Below, piece after piece: positions 41,389 to 51,020 of a stretch of DNA of 64,000 nt; the first letter of the stretch is position 1; every line of letters begins with the position of its first letter. The notes beneath the pieces were generated by a model. It did no database searches and was not told the DNA's origin. It worked only from the letters and a program-made list of their open reading frames with translations. The position numbers were made by a program, and so were the translations under genes. Origin of the DNA: Alphaproteobacteria bacterium (GTDB lineage Bacteria; Pseudomonadota; Alphaproteobacteria; Rs-D84); assembly GCA_017403085.1 (NCBI GenBank), contig JAFQOQ010000025.1, positions 1 through 64,000 of the forward strand, given 5' to 3'.

Positions 41389-43587
41389 TTACATGAAATT
41401 TATCGGATTCACATCAATTTTCACCCGAATATTTGCAGGCTGTTTTACCTTGGCCAGCCAATGTGCAACAACAGGTTGTAATTGCGCAGTTGCACCACCT
41501 GCAATCAAAAAACGCATGCGGTACCACGTGCGGACCTGATATACCTGGGCGGTAATTGGCCCCATAATTCTGGCACCAGATAAATTTGGCGCAGCAGCCG
41601 CCAGCGCAGCACAATACTGATGCAGGACATGTTCTTTTTCGCCTTCGACAATAAGCGCAATTAACTGGCCATATGGTGGCATTTGGGCAGCACGACGCCC
41701 CGCCATATCGGTTGCCATAAATGTATCCCTATCACAGGCACAAATTGCCGTTAAAACAGGATGGTCTGGCTGGTATGTTTGTAATAAAACCTGGCCTGCG
41801 ATTTCGCCACGACCGGCGCGACCAGCAACCTGAAATAACTGCTGAAAGGTATGTTCTGCGGCACGAAAATCAGTTCCGAATAGCCCCATATCACTATCGA
41901 CCACACCAACCAATGTCAGATTTGGAAAATGGTGCCCCTTGGCCAGAATTTGTGTTCCAATGACAATATCAATTTCACCACATTCCATTTTATGAACCAA
42001 ACGTTCCAACGACTGGCGTGACGAAATAGTATCGCTGGATACCAGTGCAGTTCGGGCCGATGGGAATCTGGCATTTACTTCTTCTTGTATCTTTTCCAGT
42101 CCGACGCCACGCATAGAAACATCTGTGCCACATTCTGGGCATTGCTTTGCCATGGGGGCGGTACGGCCACATATGTGACATAGCAATTTTCCCACGCGTT
42201 TATGGTATGTCATGCCCACACTGCAATCAGAACACGTCGCGACCCAACCGCACTTTTTACACTGAACAATTGGGGCAAAGCCACGACGATTGATAAATAA
42301 CATAACCTGGCGGCCCGCAGATAGGGTTTCTGAAATTTGATGGCATAATGGTTCAGACAGATAACCCGTTTGTTCCGTGCCATTTAACATATAAGGCACA
42401 GGACGATTTTCGCGCAGGTCAATACACTGAATATCTGGCATTTGCGCGCCACCAAACCGTGATGTCAGACGCAGGTGCGTATATTTGCCCTGGGCGACGT
42501 TTTCCAGCGTTTCAGCGGCCGGTGTCGCACTGGCCAAAACAACGGGAAAACCCGCGATTTTCGCCCGCAATATCGCCATATCGCGCGCATGATAATTGCC
42601 CATATCTTCTTGCTTGTACGAAGAATCATGTTCTTCGTCGATTACAATTAGGCCTAAATCTTGCCATGGTAAAAATAACGCACTGCGTGTTCCAACGACC
42701 ATTCGGATTTTACCGTCTAAAACATCGCGCCAAATTTGACGCCGACGCGCAGATGTTAAATTACTGTGCCAAACGACCGGCGGGGCGCCAAAACGCGACG
42801 CAAAACGCGACATAAACTGGGCCGTTAATGCAATTTCTGGCATCATCAACAGTACAGACTTTCCACGACTGTATGCGCGCCAGGCGGCATCAAAATAAAC
42901 CTGGGTTTTACCACTGCCTGTGATACCGTCAAGTAAATGCACCCCAAATCCGCCAGACGCAATCGCAGAACCAATGGCGTCTGCGGCAGATTGCTGTTCT
43001 GAATTTAAAACGATATTCCCAGAATCTTGATACACAAATGTTTCTGTTGGCTTATTTTTTACCTGTTGGCCGGCGGGTATTAAAATGCCGTTCTTTATCA
43101 TTGTGCGAACCACAGACGACGTGACACGCGCAATATTCTGGATATCTGACACGGTCATTGGTTCATTGTCATTTGACGCAAATGCATCACACACAGACTG
43201 GCGAGCGTCTGTCATGCGCGCGGTTGTATCAAAATTAAAACCATATAACGCATCCATCTGGGGGGGCGCAAAAACATCGGGCACATTGACAATCAATCGT
43301 AAAACAGCACCTAGGGGCATTAACGTCCAATCAGACATACGCTGTATCCACTGCAAATCCGTCACAGGCAACGACACATCAAAAACACGTGTAACATCTT
43401 TTATCTTGGTGGCAGGCAAGCCACTGTCACCAATGCCCCAAACAATGCCGACATATGGCCGGTTCATCACCGTGACCATAACAAAAGACCCCAGATTTGC
43501 AGGCGCCGTCAGACGATAGTCATATCCGGTATTAACAATATTAGGTATTAAAACTTTTACAATTGTGCCAGGTTCAAACATATCCAT
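41389..43587 (-). CDS. priA: Primosomal protein N' (helicase PriA)
   Basis: The protein has 732 residues. It restarts stalled replication forks. Helicase motifs are GITGSGKTQVYFD (Walker A) and VIDEEHDSSYKQED (DEEH box), with a zinc cluster of CxxC pairs (CKKCGWVATCSDC, CHICGR, CPECG), then VGTQILAKGHHFPNLTLVG and QVAGRAGR. ATG at 43587 gives the expected N-terminus. Confidence 0.95.
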   Translation of the reverse strand: MDMFEPGTIVKVLIPNIVNTGYDYRLTAPANLGSFVMVTVMNRPYVGIVWGIGDSGLPATKIKDVTRVFDVSLPVTDLQWIQRMSDWTLMPLGAVLRLIVNVPDVFAPPQMDALYGFNFDTTARMTDARQSVCDAFASNDNEPMTVSDIQNIARVTSSVVRTMIKNGILIPAGQQVKNKPTETFVYQDSGNIVLNSEQQSAADAIGSAIASGGFGVHLLDGITGSGKTQVYFDAAWRAYSRGKSVLLMMPEIALTAQFMSRFASRFGAPPVVWHSNLTSARRRQIWRDVLDGKIRMVVGTRSALFLPWQDLGLIVIDEEHDSSYKQEDMGNYHARDMAILRAKIAGFPVVLASATPAAETLENVAQGKYTHLRLTSRFGGAQMPDIQCIDLRENRPVPYMLNGTEQTGYLSEPLCHQISETLSAGRQVMLFINRRGFAPIVQCKKCGWVATCSDCSVGMTYHKRVGKLLCHICGRTAPMAKQCPECGTDVSMRGVGLEKIQEEVNARFPSARTALVSSDTISSRQSLERLVHKMECGEIDIVIGTQILAKGHHFPNLTLVGVVDSDMGLFGTDFRAAEHTFQQLFQVAGRAGRGEIAGQVLLQTYQPDHPVLTAICACDRDTFMATDMAGRRAAQMPPYGQLIALIVEGEKEHVLHQYCAALAAAAPNLSGARIMGPITAQVYQVRTWYRMRFLIAGGATAQLQPVVAHWLAKVKQPANIRVKIDVNPINFM

Positions 43588-43655
43588 AAAGTACTTGTTT
43601 TTTTCTATTTTTTCAATACCATTTATCACATAGTAAAACAAAGGCAAAAATATTG

Positions 43656-44393
43656 ATGTGGCGAATATATTTTGAAGTGTGCGATTTTCTGGCAGGCCTG
43701 ATACCAAACCGCGTAAAGCGCGCACAGATACGCAAAGAAAAACTGTATGATTATCGCAAAAAATATAATGCGTTGCGTTGCGCCCTGCCCCGTGGCGAAT
43801 TTCGTCGCGTGCGCGTTATCAAGGGTGGATGGAACATCGGATTTATCGTCAATAATAAATACGTATGCAAAATCAGAAAATATTATGATAAAAACGCACC
43901 TGTGGAAAAAGTTTTGCGTGAAAAGCGTATAACTGATGCGTTCGCAGATATTGTTCCAATAAAAATACCACGCATAGAAATCGTTAAGTCTAAGGGATTT
44001 ACATTCTATAAATACGATTTTATTCCAGGAAAAAATTTAAATCGCCTGCCACTGCGCACGATTATAGAAAATGGATGGCATTGGGGCAAACAATTGGCCC
44101 AGTTTATTGATGCCATGCATAATGCACGCCCGACAGAAATCAACGATTTGATTAGCGGTGATGGCGATGGATGGAACCATAACGATATATGCAATAATAT
44201 AATTGTTGATAAAAAAACAATGGATATAGTTGGACTAATCGATTGGGAATATTCGGGATGGGGAACGTTAGAGACAGAATTTACCAATTGCACCAAATTT
44301 TCTAAGAAAATGCAGGAATCTGGGATTGGAACCGCGATTCAAATTGAATATCACGTAATTCAAAACAGACGCAAAAAGAATAAGAAAATTTGA
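43656..44393 (+). CDS. APH/choline-kinase-like phosphotransferase
   Basis: The protein has 245 residues. It has the kinase-like lobe GGWNIGFIVNNKYVCKIRKY and catalytic loop features WNHNDICNNIIVDKKTMDIVGLIDWEYSGWGTLETEF (HxDxxxxN is altered to HNDICNN, with DWE as the DFG-equivalent). The substrate is unknown: a sugar, choline or an antibiotic. A second, unrelated-looking APH enzyme is at 59690. Confidence 0.78.
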   Translation: MWRIYFEVCDFLAGLIPNRVKRAQIRKEKLYDYRKKYNALRCALPRGEFRRVRVIKGGWNIGFIVNNKYVCKIRKYYDKNAPVEKVLREKRITDAFADIVPIKIPRIEIVKSKGFTFYKYDFIPGKNLNRLPLRTIIENGWHWGKQLAQFIDAMHNARPTEINDLISGDGDGWNHNDICNNIIVDKKTMDIVGLIDWEYSGWGTLETEFTNCTKFSKKMQESGIGTAIQIEYHVIQNRRKKNKKI

Positions 44394-44466
44394 GTTTATT
44401 CCGTTTTACGCTTGACAAAATAACACTTTCGTCATATGCTTAGCCCTGAAAAAAGAGGTACGTTTT

Positions 44467-45006
44467 ATGACACGAAGAAAAAACACAGCCGCACAAATAG
44501 TATTTGATAAATACGTTAGATTTATAACAGAAGCATTTCTGGCCCAATCTGATGTGTCATACCAAAACCAAGCGACCGTTCGTAATCGCTGGCGTACCGA
44601 ACATGAATACTCGGTCGAGGCCGAAAAATATCTAATCGAACAGTCCAGATTTTACATTCGCATGTTGGATTCACGCGACGCAAAGACACACGACCCTAAA
44701 TTCTTGCTAAGCCTGGTCAAACTAATCGCGGATTATCTGTCTGCATACACAATGCGTGCGGGCGGGCGCACACGCAAAAGTGCGCAAAAACTGTTAATTG
44801 ATGAATTATATACGAACAATAGATATATTCAGAACGTATTGCTAAAAAAGCAAAACGAACAACGAAACATGCCACCAAGACAACGCAAGAAAATCGCATA
44901 CGAAAAACGTCGCAAGGAAGAAGCGGCACGCAATGCATACGACGCCACAGTATCACGTCAGGTTCGCATTGTATTTATAGAAGCAACACAATATAAAAAG
45001 AAGTAA
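44467..45006 (+). CDS. Unrecognised basic protein
   Basis: The protein has 179 residues, rich in Arg and Lys, helical, with a basic tail (RQRKKIAYEKRRKEEAARN). It has a clear promoter, TTGACA-N17-TATGCT (about 44412-44440). Nucleic-acid binding is suggested by charge only. Its stop abuts the convergent miaA stop. Confidence 0.65.
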   Translation: MTRRKNTAAQIVFDKYVRFITEAFLAQSDVSYQNQATVRNRWRTEHEYSVEAEKYLIEQSRFYIRMLDSRDAKTHDPKFLLSLVKLIADYLSAYTMRAGGRTRKSAQKLLIDELYTNNRYIQNVLLKKQNEQRNMPPRQRKKIAYEKRRKEEAARNAYDATVSRQVRIVFIEATQYKKK

Positions 45007-45897
45007 CTATTTAATCGTCAGCACCCCGTCATCAATTGTGGCGGGGACTTTTGTTATGGTAATGTCTGGGTTAAATTGCGTGCGAAACCAAGTGCGCTGG
45101 CGTTTGGCATACTGATTTGTTTTGGTTATCCAATTTTGAATACATTCTGGTTCAGAAATATTACCATTTATAAGTTCAACCAATTGCGATGCCCCAATCG
45201 CACGGCGCGCATCCCACCCAGACCGAATTACCGCGCGCGCTTCGTCCAGCGCACCACCAGATAACATCTGTGGTATGCGTGACGCAATACGTTCGCGTAA
45301 AACATCTGTTGGCGGGGCAATTAAAATACGCGTTGCAGACGGCACAACCGCACCAGTGCGGGGCGCGCGTTGAAATTCTGTGATGTGACGCCCGGTTTCA
45401 AAGAACACCTCTAATGCGCGGGATACACGTTGGGAATCTGTCGCGTGAAATTCAGGTGGCAGCAATCGACGCGCCACATCAATATCTGACGAAACCAATT
45501 CACGCGCACGATTACGACTGGCCGGACTGATGTCTGGCATTGGTGAAATGCCATTTATTAGCGCATTTATATAATATCCCGTACCACCAACAAATATAGG
45601 GCTGCGTCCCGCAGACACGGCGGCATCGTATTCACGACGCGCCATTTCCAGATATTCTGCAACAGAAATCTGTTCCGATAATGGCAAGATAGAAAACAGT
45701 CGATACGGCACACCATCAATATTGTCAGATATATCGCGACCGGCAAATGGACTGGCCGAAATGTTTTCTATTCCGCGATATATTTGAACGCTGTCACAAT
45801 TTATTATTGTGCCGTTAATTTTGCGCGCCAAACGATGGGCAAAATCTGATTTTCCCGATGCAGTTGGCCCCGCAATAATATAAGAACGCATTGTCAT
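45007..45897 (-). CDS. miaA: tRNA dimethylallyltransferase
   Basis: The protein has 296 residues from ATG 45897. It isopentenylates A37 of tRNAs reading UNN codons. It has P-loop GPTASGKSDFAHRLA, NCDSVQIYRG, VGGTGYYINALI and the C-terminal RQRTWFR. TATAAT ends 8 nt before the ATG and no Shine-Dalgarno is present, so the mRNA is probably leaderless. Confidence 0.95.
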   Translation of the reverse strand: MTMRSYIIAGPTASGKSDFAHRLARKINGTIINCDSVQIYRGIENISASPFAGRDISDNIDGVPYRLFSILPLSEQISVAEYLEMARREYDAAVSAGRSPIFVGGTGYYINALINGISPMPDISPASRNRARELVSSDIDVARRLLPPEFHATDSQRVSRALEVFFETGRHITEFQRAPRTGAVVPSATRILIAPPTDVLRERIASRIPQMLSGGALDEARAVIRSGWDARRAIGASQLVELINGNISEPECIQNWITKTNQYAKRQRTWFRTQFNPDITITKVPATIDDGVLTIK

Positions 45898-46012
45898 AAT
45901 ACGCAATTATACCCATGGCACAGACGTTGTAAATAAAATATTGTATTCTTGAAAAAGATGGTGCTATTATGTATCCGTCCAATAATTTATTATATAAACG
46001 AAAGGAAAATAT

Positions 46013-47014
46013 ATGTCAAAAGTAAGAGTTGCAATCAATGGATTCGGACGTATTGGCCGCTTGGTTTTGCGCGCGGCACTGGAATCCAAACGCGAAGATA
46101 TCGAATTTGTTGCCGTAAATGATTTGGCGCCGGCAGAACAAAATGCATATTTGTTAAAGTATGATTCCGTACATGGAAACCTGCCAATGGATGTAAAGTT
46201 AGATGGCGAATATATCGTTGTTGGCAATCAAAAAATCAAATGTATCGCAGAACGCGACCCTGCAAAATTGCCTTGGGGCGAAATGGATATTGATATCGTT
46301 ATGGAATGTACAGGTATCTTTACCGCCGCAGACAAGGCGCGCGTTCATCTGGATGCGGGCGCAAAGCGCGTATTGGTGTCTGCACCATCAGCAGGGGCCG
46401 ACGCAACAATCGTGTATGGCGTTAATCAGGACACCCTGACCAGCAAGGATTTAATTGTTTCAAATGCATCTTGCACAACAAATTGCTTGGCACCAGTGGT
46501 CAAAGTATTGAACGATAAATTCGGCGTTGTGTCAGGCTGGATGACAACAGTTCATGCATATACCGGCGACCAACAATTACTGGATAAAAACCACAAGGAT
46601 TTTCGTCGCGCACGTGCGGCAAACTTGTCCATGATTCCAACAAGTACAGGTGCCGCCAAGGCAATTGGATTGGTTCTGCCAGAATTGGCGGGGAAATTGG
46701 ACGGCATGGCGATACGCGTTCCAACACCAGACGTATCTGTTGTTGAATTAGTTGCCAATCTGGAAAAAGACGCAACCGCAGACGAAATTAACAACGCAAT
46801 GAAGGCCGCAGAATCCAAGACATTTGGATACAATGACCAACCATTGGTGTCAATTGATTTTACACATGACGCACACAGTTCAATATTTGACGCCGGCCAG
46901 ACCAAGGTCTTGGGCGACAAATTGGTTCATGTGACCGCATGGTATGACAACGAATGGGGCTTTTCAAACCGCATGTGTGATACGGCCGTTGCAATGGGCA
47001 AGTTAATCAAATAA
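46013..47014 (+). CDS. gap: Glyceraldehyde-3-phosphate dehydrogenase
   Basis: The protein has 333 residues. It is a glycolytic enzyme with Rossmann start VAINGFGRIGRLVLRA, catalytic cysteine in SNASCTTNCLAP, and WYDNEWGFSNRM at the end. GAAAGGAAAAT precedes the ATG. Confidence 0.98.
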   Translation: MSKVRVAINGFGRIGRLVLRAALESKREDIEFVAVNDLAPAEQNAYLLKYDSVHGNLPMDVKLDGEYIVVGNQKIKCIAERDPAKLPWGEMDIDIVMECTGIFTAADKARVHLDAGAKRVLVSAPSAGADATIVYGVNQDTLTSKDLIVSNASCTTNCLAPVVKVLNDKFGVVSGWMTTVHAYTGDQQLLDKNHKDFRRARAANLSMIPTSTGAAKAIGLVLPELAGKLDGMAIRVPTPDVSVVELVANLEKDATADEINNAMKAAESKTFGYNDQPLVSIDFTHDAHSSIFDAGQTKVLGDKLVHVTAWYDNEWGFSNRMCDTAVAMGKLIK

Positions 47015-47042
47015 AAAATCCCCCAAACGGGGGATTTTTTTA
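47015..47042 (+). terminator. gap terminator
   Basis: AAATCCCCC-AAAC-GGGGGATTTTTTT. Confidence 0.88.
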
Positions 47043-47279
47043 ACGTTCTTTGTCATTACCGGCAGCATTCCGAGAAAACAGAGCCTTGACCCCACGAAAG
47101 AAGGCCTTTATCTTCTTTTCACGGGCATCGGCACGGGCAACCGCACGTTCCAACCGTTCGTTTTCGCGACGCTCGGCCTCGGCCAGTTTTTCAGCCTCGT
47201 ATTTCTTGTATTCCGCATCACGTTCGCTGGTATCTGGGCGAAAATTTGGGTCTGTGACGACAATTTCATCTTTATCCAT
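47040..47279 (-). CDS. Small charged coiled-coil protein
   Basis: The protein has 79 residues with a central run of E, K, R and A (about 18-60) predicted as a coiled coil. AAAGGAGATTTT precedes the ATG. It follows the VirB11-like gene by 25 nt and is probably co-transcribed. No family recognised. Confidence 0.6.
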   Translation of the reverse strand: MDKDEIVVTDPNFRPDTSERDAEYKKYEAEKLAEAERRENERLERAVARADAREKKIKAFFRGVKALFSRNAAGNDKER

Positions 47280-47304
47280 ATTAAAATCTCCTTTGTTTTA
47301 TTTC

Positions 47305-48264
47305 TTAGACGACTTCGGTGACTGCGCGCAACGCACCATCGCGCGACAATTGCACCACACGAATCTTCTTTTTCATTTCACGCATTAAATCTGCCCTGTC
47401 ATACGCAGGCTGGGTATGCAGAATACGGTCTGCGAAGGCGGCATATGCGGCCTCGGCACTTTCGGCATGAATTGTTGTGTAAAAGTGATCATGGCCCGTG
47501 CCCAACATTTCCCACAGCACAGATGCATTATCCGTTGAAATTTCACCACCAATAATTACATCAGGCGTCATACGAACAACCAAATCTAACAGGCGCGCAT
47601 AGTTAAAATCATTATTCTGTTCCGTGCGTGACAATATGAAATGTACGCGATTTGCCTGGGGCACACGAATTTCACGCGCGTCTTCGACCGTTATGACACG
47701 ACTATTCTGGTCAATCAAGGTCAGCATATGATTCAAAAATGTTGTTTTACCAGTCGCAGTTGCACCAGATATTAAAATCGGACTGCCGTCGTTGATGGCG
47801 GACATCAATCGGTCATACGGATCATCAGGACGCGTACTTTCACGCGGTTTTACCTTTAACAATGCCTGGCCACGTTTCAAATGATAGTTTTCAAAACTGG
47901 TACTGGGGGCGCCACCACCACGAATATTTAGCGCAACACCGCCCGTGACGTCACGTTCATCATACTGAACATTTGGACCCGCAATCGCAGTAAAACGATG
48001 ATTCCCAGGCAATGTCGCATAAACAACCGGCATTCCGTGAATGGGATCAAATGGCCGCTCGTATATGTTTGCGACGGTATGAATCAAATCAACTAAATAC
48101 TGCTTGCTTAGCACTTCGGCATTATAGGATACCCATGGGACACGTGCGCCATGCAGACGCATCCAAACCTGGCCAGCGTGATTTATGGCAATTTCTTCTA
48201 CAAATGATGGCTTGTAGAATTCTTCCAGTGGTTTTAACAAAGATTCAAGTACAACGTTTGACAT
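47305..48264 (-). CDS. virB11: VirB11-type secretion ATPase
   Basis: The protein has 319 residues. It is a hexameric ATPase that energises type IV secretion or conjugation. It has Walker A SGATATGKTTFLN, the Asp box ITVEDAREIRVP, Walker B VRMTPDVIIGGEIST and the His box TTIHAESAEAAY. No other vir gene lies in the window, so it is either an orphan or part of a dispersed T4SS as in Rickettsiales. A PilT/CpaF-like ATPase is the alternative, but the length and motifs favour VirB11. Confidence 0.85.
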   Translation of the reverse strand: MSNVVLESLLKPLEEFYKPSFVEEIAINHAGQVWMRLHGARVPWVSYNAEVLSKQYLVDLIHTVANIYERPFDPIHGMPVVYATLPGNHRFTAIAGPNVQYDERDVTGGVALNIRGGGAPSTSFENYHLKRGQALLKVKPRESTRPDDPYDRLMSAINDGSPILISGATATGKTTFLNHMLTLIDQNSRVITVEDAREIRVPQANRVHFILSRTEQNNDFNYARLLDLVVRMTPDVIIGGEISTDNASVLWEMLGTGHDHFYTTIHAESAEAAYAAFADRILHTQPAYDRADLMREMKKKIRVVQLSRDGALRAVTEVV

Positions 48265-48342
48265 CAATGTTTATTTTATCATAAATCCTGACTTGAATCA
48301 AAAAGGTTTATTTGATAAAATTAAAAAAAAGAGAGATTGAAC

Positions 48343-48903
48343 ATGAAAAAATCTATTTTATTTGCATTGTGTGGTACGCTGGCGTTGGCTGGATGTACAA
48401 CAGGTGATACACCATATAACACACGCGATTTTGCACAGGGGGGCGCAGATGCACCACTGTATAACGAACGCACCAGTGAATTTATGCAGGCAGACAACCA
48501 ATATGCAAATATTGATTCGTACAAACCAAAGACTGCCGCAGAAAAGGAAAAGAACAGCAATCGATGGAATACATCGCGTATGGAAACACGCTGGCAAGAA
48601 TACAAGGGAACAATGGTGCGCGTGCAAATATTGCTGGGGAATACTGATTTGCGCGAAATGCGCCTGCGCCTGATGCAGAATGCCGACGGTATGGATGTTG
48701 ATGGCGATACACGCTCTATATTGGCGGCGGTCGCAGACTATGAAATGAAACGCGTGTGCGGACGCAATGCAGATAGCATTGTTATGGTATATGACCAACC
48801 ATCATTTGATACAATGCGTCCAACACCTTATTTTGATTACCGTATCGAGGCCGAAGGCGCAACAATGCGCGAATATGGCTTTAGATGCGTGTATAACAAG
48901 TAA
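48343..48903 (+). CDS. Lipoprotein of unknown function
   Basis: The protein has 186 residues. The signal sequence ends in a lipobox LAGC (about residue 18). The mature part has a soluble domain ending FDYRIEAEGATMREYGFRCVYNK. No family recognised. The next gene, also a lipoprotein, follows after 30 nt. Confidence 0.72.
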   Translation: MKKSILFALCGTLALAGCTTGDTPYNTRDFAQGGADAPLYNERTSEFMQADNQYANIDSYKPKTAAEKEKNSNRWNTSRMETRWQEYKGTMVRVQILLGNTDLREMRLRLMQNADGMDVDGDTRSILAAVADYEMKRVCGRNADSIVMVYDQPSFDTMRPTPYFDYRIEAEGATMREYGFRCVYNK

Positions 48904-48933
48904 TATAAAAAACAGGAAAAAAAGGAACAAGGC

Positions 48934-49302
48934 ATGAAAAAATTAGCGTCTGTAATTGGTATTTGTGCGGCGTTGGGATTGACCGCGTGTGACAGCAATG
49001 CAGAAAACAAAGAGGAAGTAGCAGTGGTAGAACAAGAAGTAGCGCGCAGCGCACAAAATGGCGATACGGTTATTATAAACTTTGCAGGATTCTTGGGTGA
49101 CGAACAATTCCAGGGCGGCACAGCAGAAAAATACCCATTGGTACTGGGCAGCGGTTCGTTTGTGCCAGGATTTGAAGAACAAGTCGTCGGGATGAAGGTT
49201 GGCGAAGAACGCGATATCAATATTACGTTCCCAACGAATTATTATCCAGAATTAGCCGGCAAGGCAGTTGTGTTCAAAGTAAAAGTATTGGAAATACAAT
49301 AA
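48934..49302 (+). CDS. FKBP-type peptidyl-prolyl isomerase lipoprotein
   Basis: The protein has 122 residues. The lipobox LTAC is followed by a trigger-factor/FKBP-like domain: DTVIINFAGFLGDEQFQGGTAEKYPLVLGSGSFVPGFEEQVVGMKVGEERDI...VFKVKVLEIQ. It likely assists folding at the membrane. AAAAGGAACAAGGC precedes the ATG. Confidence 0.85.
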   Translation: MKKLASVIGICAALGLTACDSNAENKEEVAVVEQEVARSAQNGDTVIINFAGFLGDEQFQGGTAEKYPLVLGSGSFVPGFEEQVVGMKVGEERDINITFPTNYYPELAGKAVVFKVKVLEIQ

Positions 49303-49318
49303 ACAAACAAATAAACAA

Positions 49319-49346
49319 AAAGCGCGCCATTGGCGCGTTTTTTTTA
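49319..49346. terminator. Bidirectional terminator
   Basis: AAAGCGCGCCA-TTGGCGCGTTTTTTTT between the FKBP gene and the tiny lipoprotein gene. Confidence 0.88.
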
Positions 49347-49463
49347 ATATATCGGATAATTGCGCGGAAATGACGAATCAGGACGCGCCAAGTCAGATTT
49401 AACCCCACAACCAGATATGGCCAAAACAGCAACAACTAAAAATCCAAAGAATATTCTTTTCAT
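49344..49463 (-). CDS. lptM: Tiny lipoprotein, LptM (YifL)-like
   Basis: The protein has 39 residues. MKRIFFGFLVVAVLAISGC gives a signal with lipobox ISGC at residue 19, and the mature peptide CGVKSDLARPDS...NYPIY has the CGxKxxL...P...YP pattern of LptM, a small lipoprotein that helps LptD mature. Note the lack of a strong Shine-Dalgarno. The small size makes the call tentative. Confidence 0.65.
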   Translation of the reverse strand: MKRIFFGFLVVAVLAISGCGVKSDLARPDSSFPRNYPIY

Positions 49464-49575
49464 AGTTTGAATTGTAATAACTTAATATGCGGCTGTCAAA
49501 TTTTTCAAACACAGGTTTTATTCCTGTGAAAAATATGCTATTATACAACGTGAAGAAAAAAAGAGAGAGATTTCT

Positions 49576-50772
49576 ATGCACGCGCCACGTTTGACACGCG
49601 ACTTAAAGTTAATGATTACATTTTCTGGGTTGCGCAATGTTGCAGATCTGTTTTTAGGCACATTTTTGATTTCATTTATAATGCAACTGTCTGAAAATGA
49701 ATTAGTCGCGACATCAACGTACAAATTGTGCGAATATGCCGCAACGTGCGCAGGATTCTTTTTATTTGCCAACTGGTGCAAAAGATATAACAAGGTCGCA
49801 GTATTCGCATTAAATCTGATTCCCAAAATTATATTACTGGTGTCAATTATATTGCTGGGCAATCGTGTGGCAGAATTTGTTATTCCATTGGGGCTGCTGT
49901 ACGGGATTGGGGCGGCAATGTACCACCTGCCGATGAACGCCATGATTGGCGAAAAGAATACTGCCGCAACAACGGCCAAATATGTCGGATTTAAAAACGC
50001 GATGTCATATACCGCAAAAATTGTAGCACCAATTGTATTGGGGTTCTTTATCAATACGGCTTCATACACGGAAATGGCGTATGCATTACTGGGGATAGCA
50101 ATTATAGAGTTGGTAATGGTATGCTTTTTGACGCCATCACATCATCGCAGCACACAACCAATTGATTTTGGGGGCTTTGCCAGGTGTATGATGCGATTCC
50201 CAATCATTCGAAAAATATTTGCAATGGAAGCCCTGCGCGGTTTTGGGATTGGTCTGCTGGGGACAGTTATAACGATATATACGGTATATATGTTCAAAAC
50301 CGACTTAAATTTAGGTATATTTACAACCATATTTGCAGCGTGTTCTGGATTAACATCGTGGTTGCTGGGACAATATGGCAAACAAAAGCACTATCCGCGC
50401 ATATTGAACATAAGTGTTCTGGCAATCTTGATAACATTGATGTTGTTTGTATGGCGCACAACACCGGCAACGTTCTTGTTGTATAATTTTATATACGCAA
50501 CCGCGATAGTGGTGTTAGACCAATTATGCGGCGTGAATATGTTCAACCTATCAAAGTCACGTTGTGTGACACGCAATCATAAGATTGAATATTTTGTATT
50601 TCGGGACTTTGCCCTATTTATCGGGCGTTGGGTGGGATTTACTGGTCTGATGTACATTGGTGTATTTGGCGGATACGATTGGCTGCGGTGGTATTTGATT
50701 CCAATTACAGCGTCTATATTGGCCGCCGGCATCATTGCAATACGTATCAGCCCCCATATACGCGGCAGATAG
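49576..50772 (+). CDS. Major-facilitator-superfamily transporter
   Basis: The protein has 398 residues with about 12 TM helices and the short basic loops typical of MFS carriers. The start ATGCACGCGCC follows AAAGAGAGAG. No substrate motif can be read by eye. Confidence 0.8.
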   Translation: MHAPRLTRDLKLMITFSGLRNVADLFLGTFLISFIMQLSENELVATSTYKLCEYAATCAGFFLFANWCKRYNKVAVFALNLIPKIILLVSIILLGNRVAEFVIPLGLLYGIGAAMYHLPMNAMIGEKNTAATTAKYVGFKNAMSYTAKIVAPIVLGFFINTASYTEMAYALLGIAIIELVMVCFLTPSHHRSTQPIDFGGFARCMMRFPIIRKIFAMEALRGFGIGLLGTVITIYTVYMFKTDLNLGIFTTIFAACSGLTSWLLGQYGKQKHYPRILNISVLAILITLMLFVWRTTPATFLLYNFIYATAIVVLDQLCGVNMFNLSKSRCVTRNHKIEYFVFRDFALFIGRWVGFTGLMYIGVFGGYDWLRWYLIPITASILAAGIIAIRISPHIRGR

Positions 50773-50853
50773 CCAATAAATAACCTTTTTTAAAATACAG
50801 TAAAAAAGTACTTGCATTTATTCCAAGAACATTATATTATATGCAACGCTTTA

Positions 50854-50930
50854 GGGGTTGTAGCTCAGCTGGTTAGAGCGTCTGCCTGTCACGCAGAAGG
50901 TCGCGGGTTCGAGCCCCGTCAATCCCGCCA
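50854..50930 (+). tRNA. tRNA-Asp (GTC)
   Basis: This is a 77-nt cloverleaf. Acceptor GGGGTTG pairs with CAATCCC, the anticodon loop is CTGTCAC, the T-arm GGTTCGAGCCC, and CCA is encoded. TTGCAT and TATATT boxes lie upstream. Confidence 0.97.
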
Positions 50931-50936
50931 GTATTT

Positions 50937-50963
50937 ACACCGTCGTTTGACGGTGTTTTTTCT
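50937..50963 (+). terminator. Terminator of tRNA-Asp
   Basis: ACACCGTC-GTTT-GACGGTGTTTTTT. Confidence 0.85.
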
Positions 50964-51020
50964 TGTTTATAAATATAAAAAATGTGTTTATACTGATATC
51001 AACCCAGCAAAGGAGATAAT

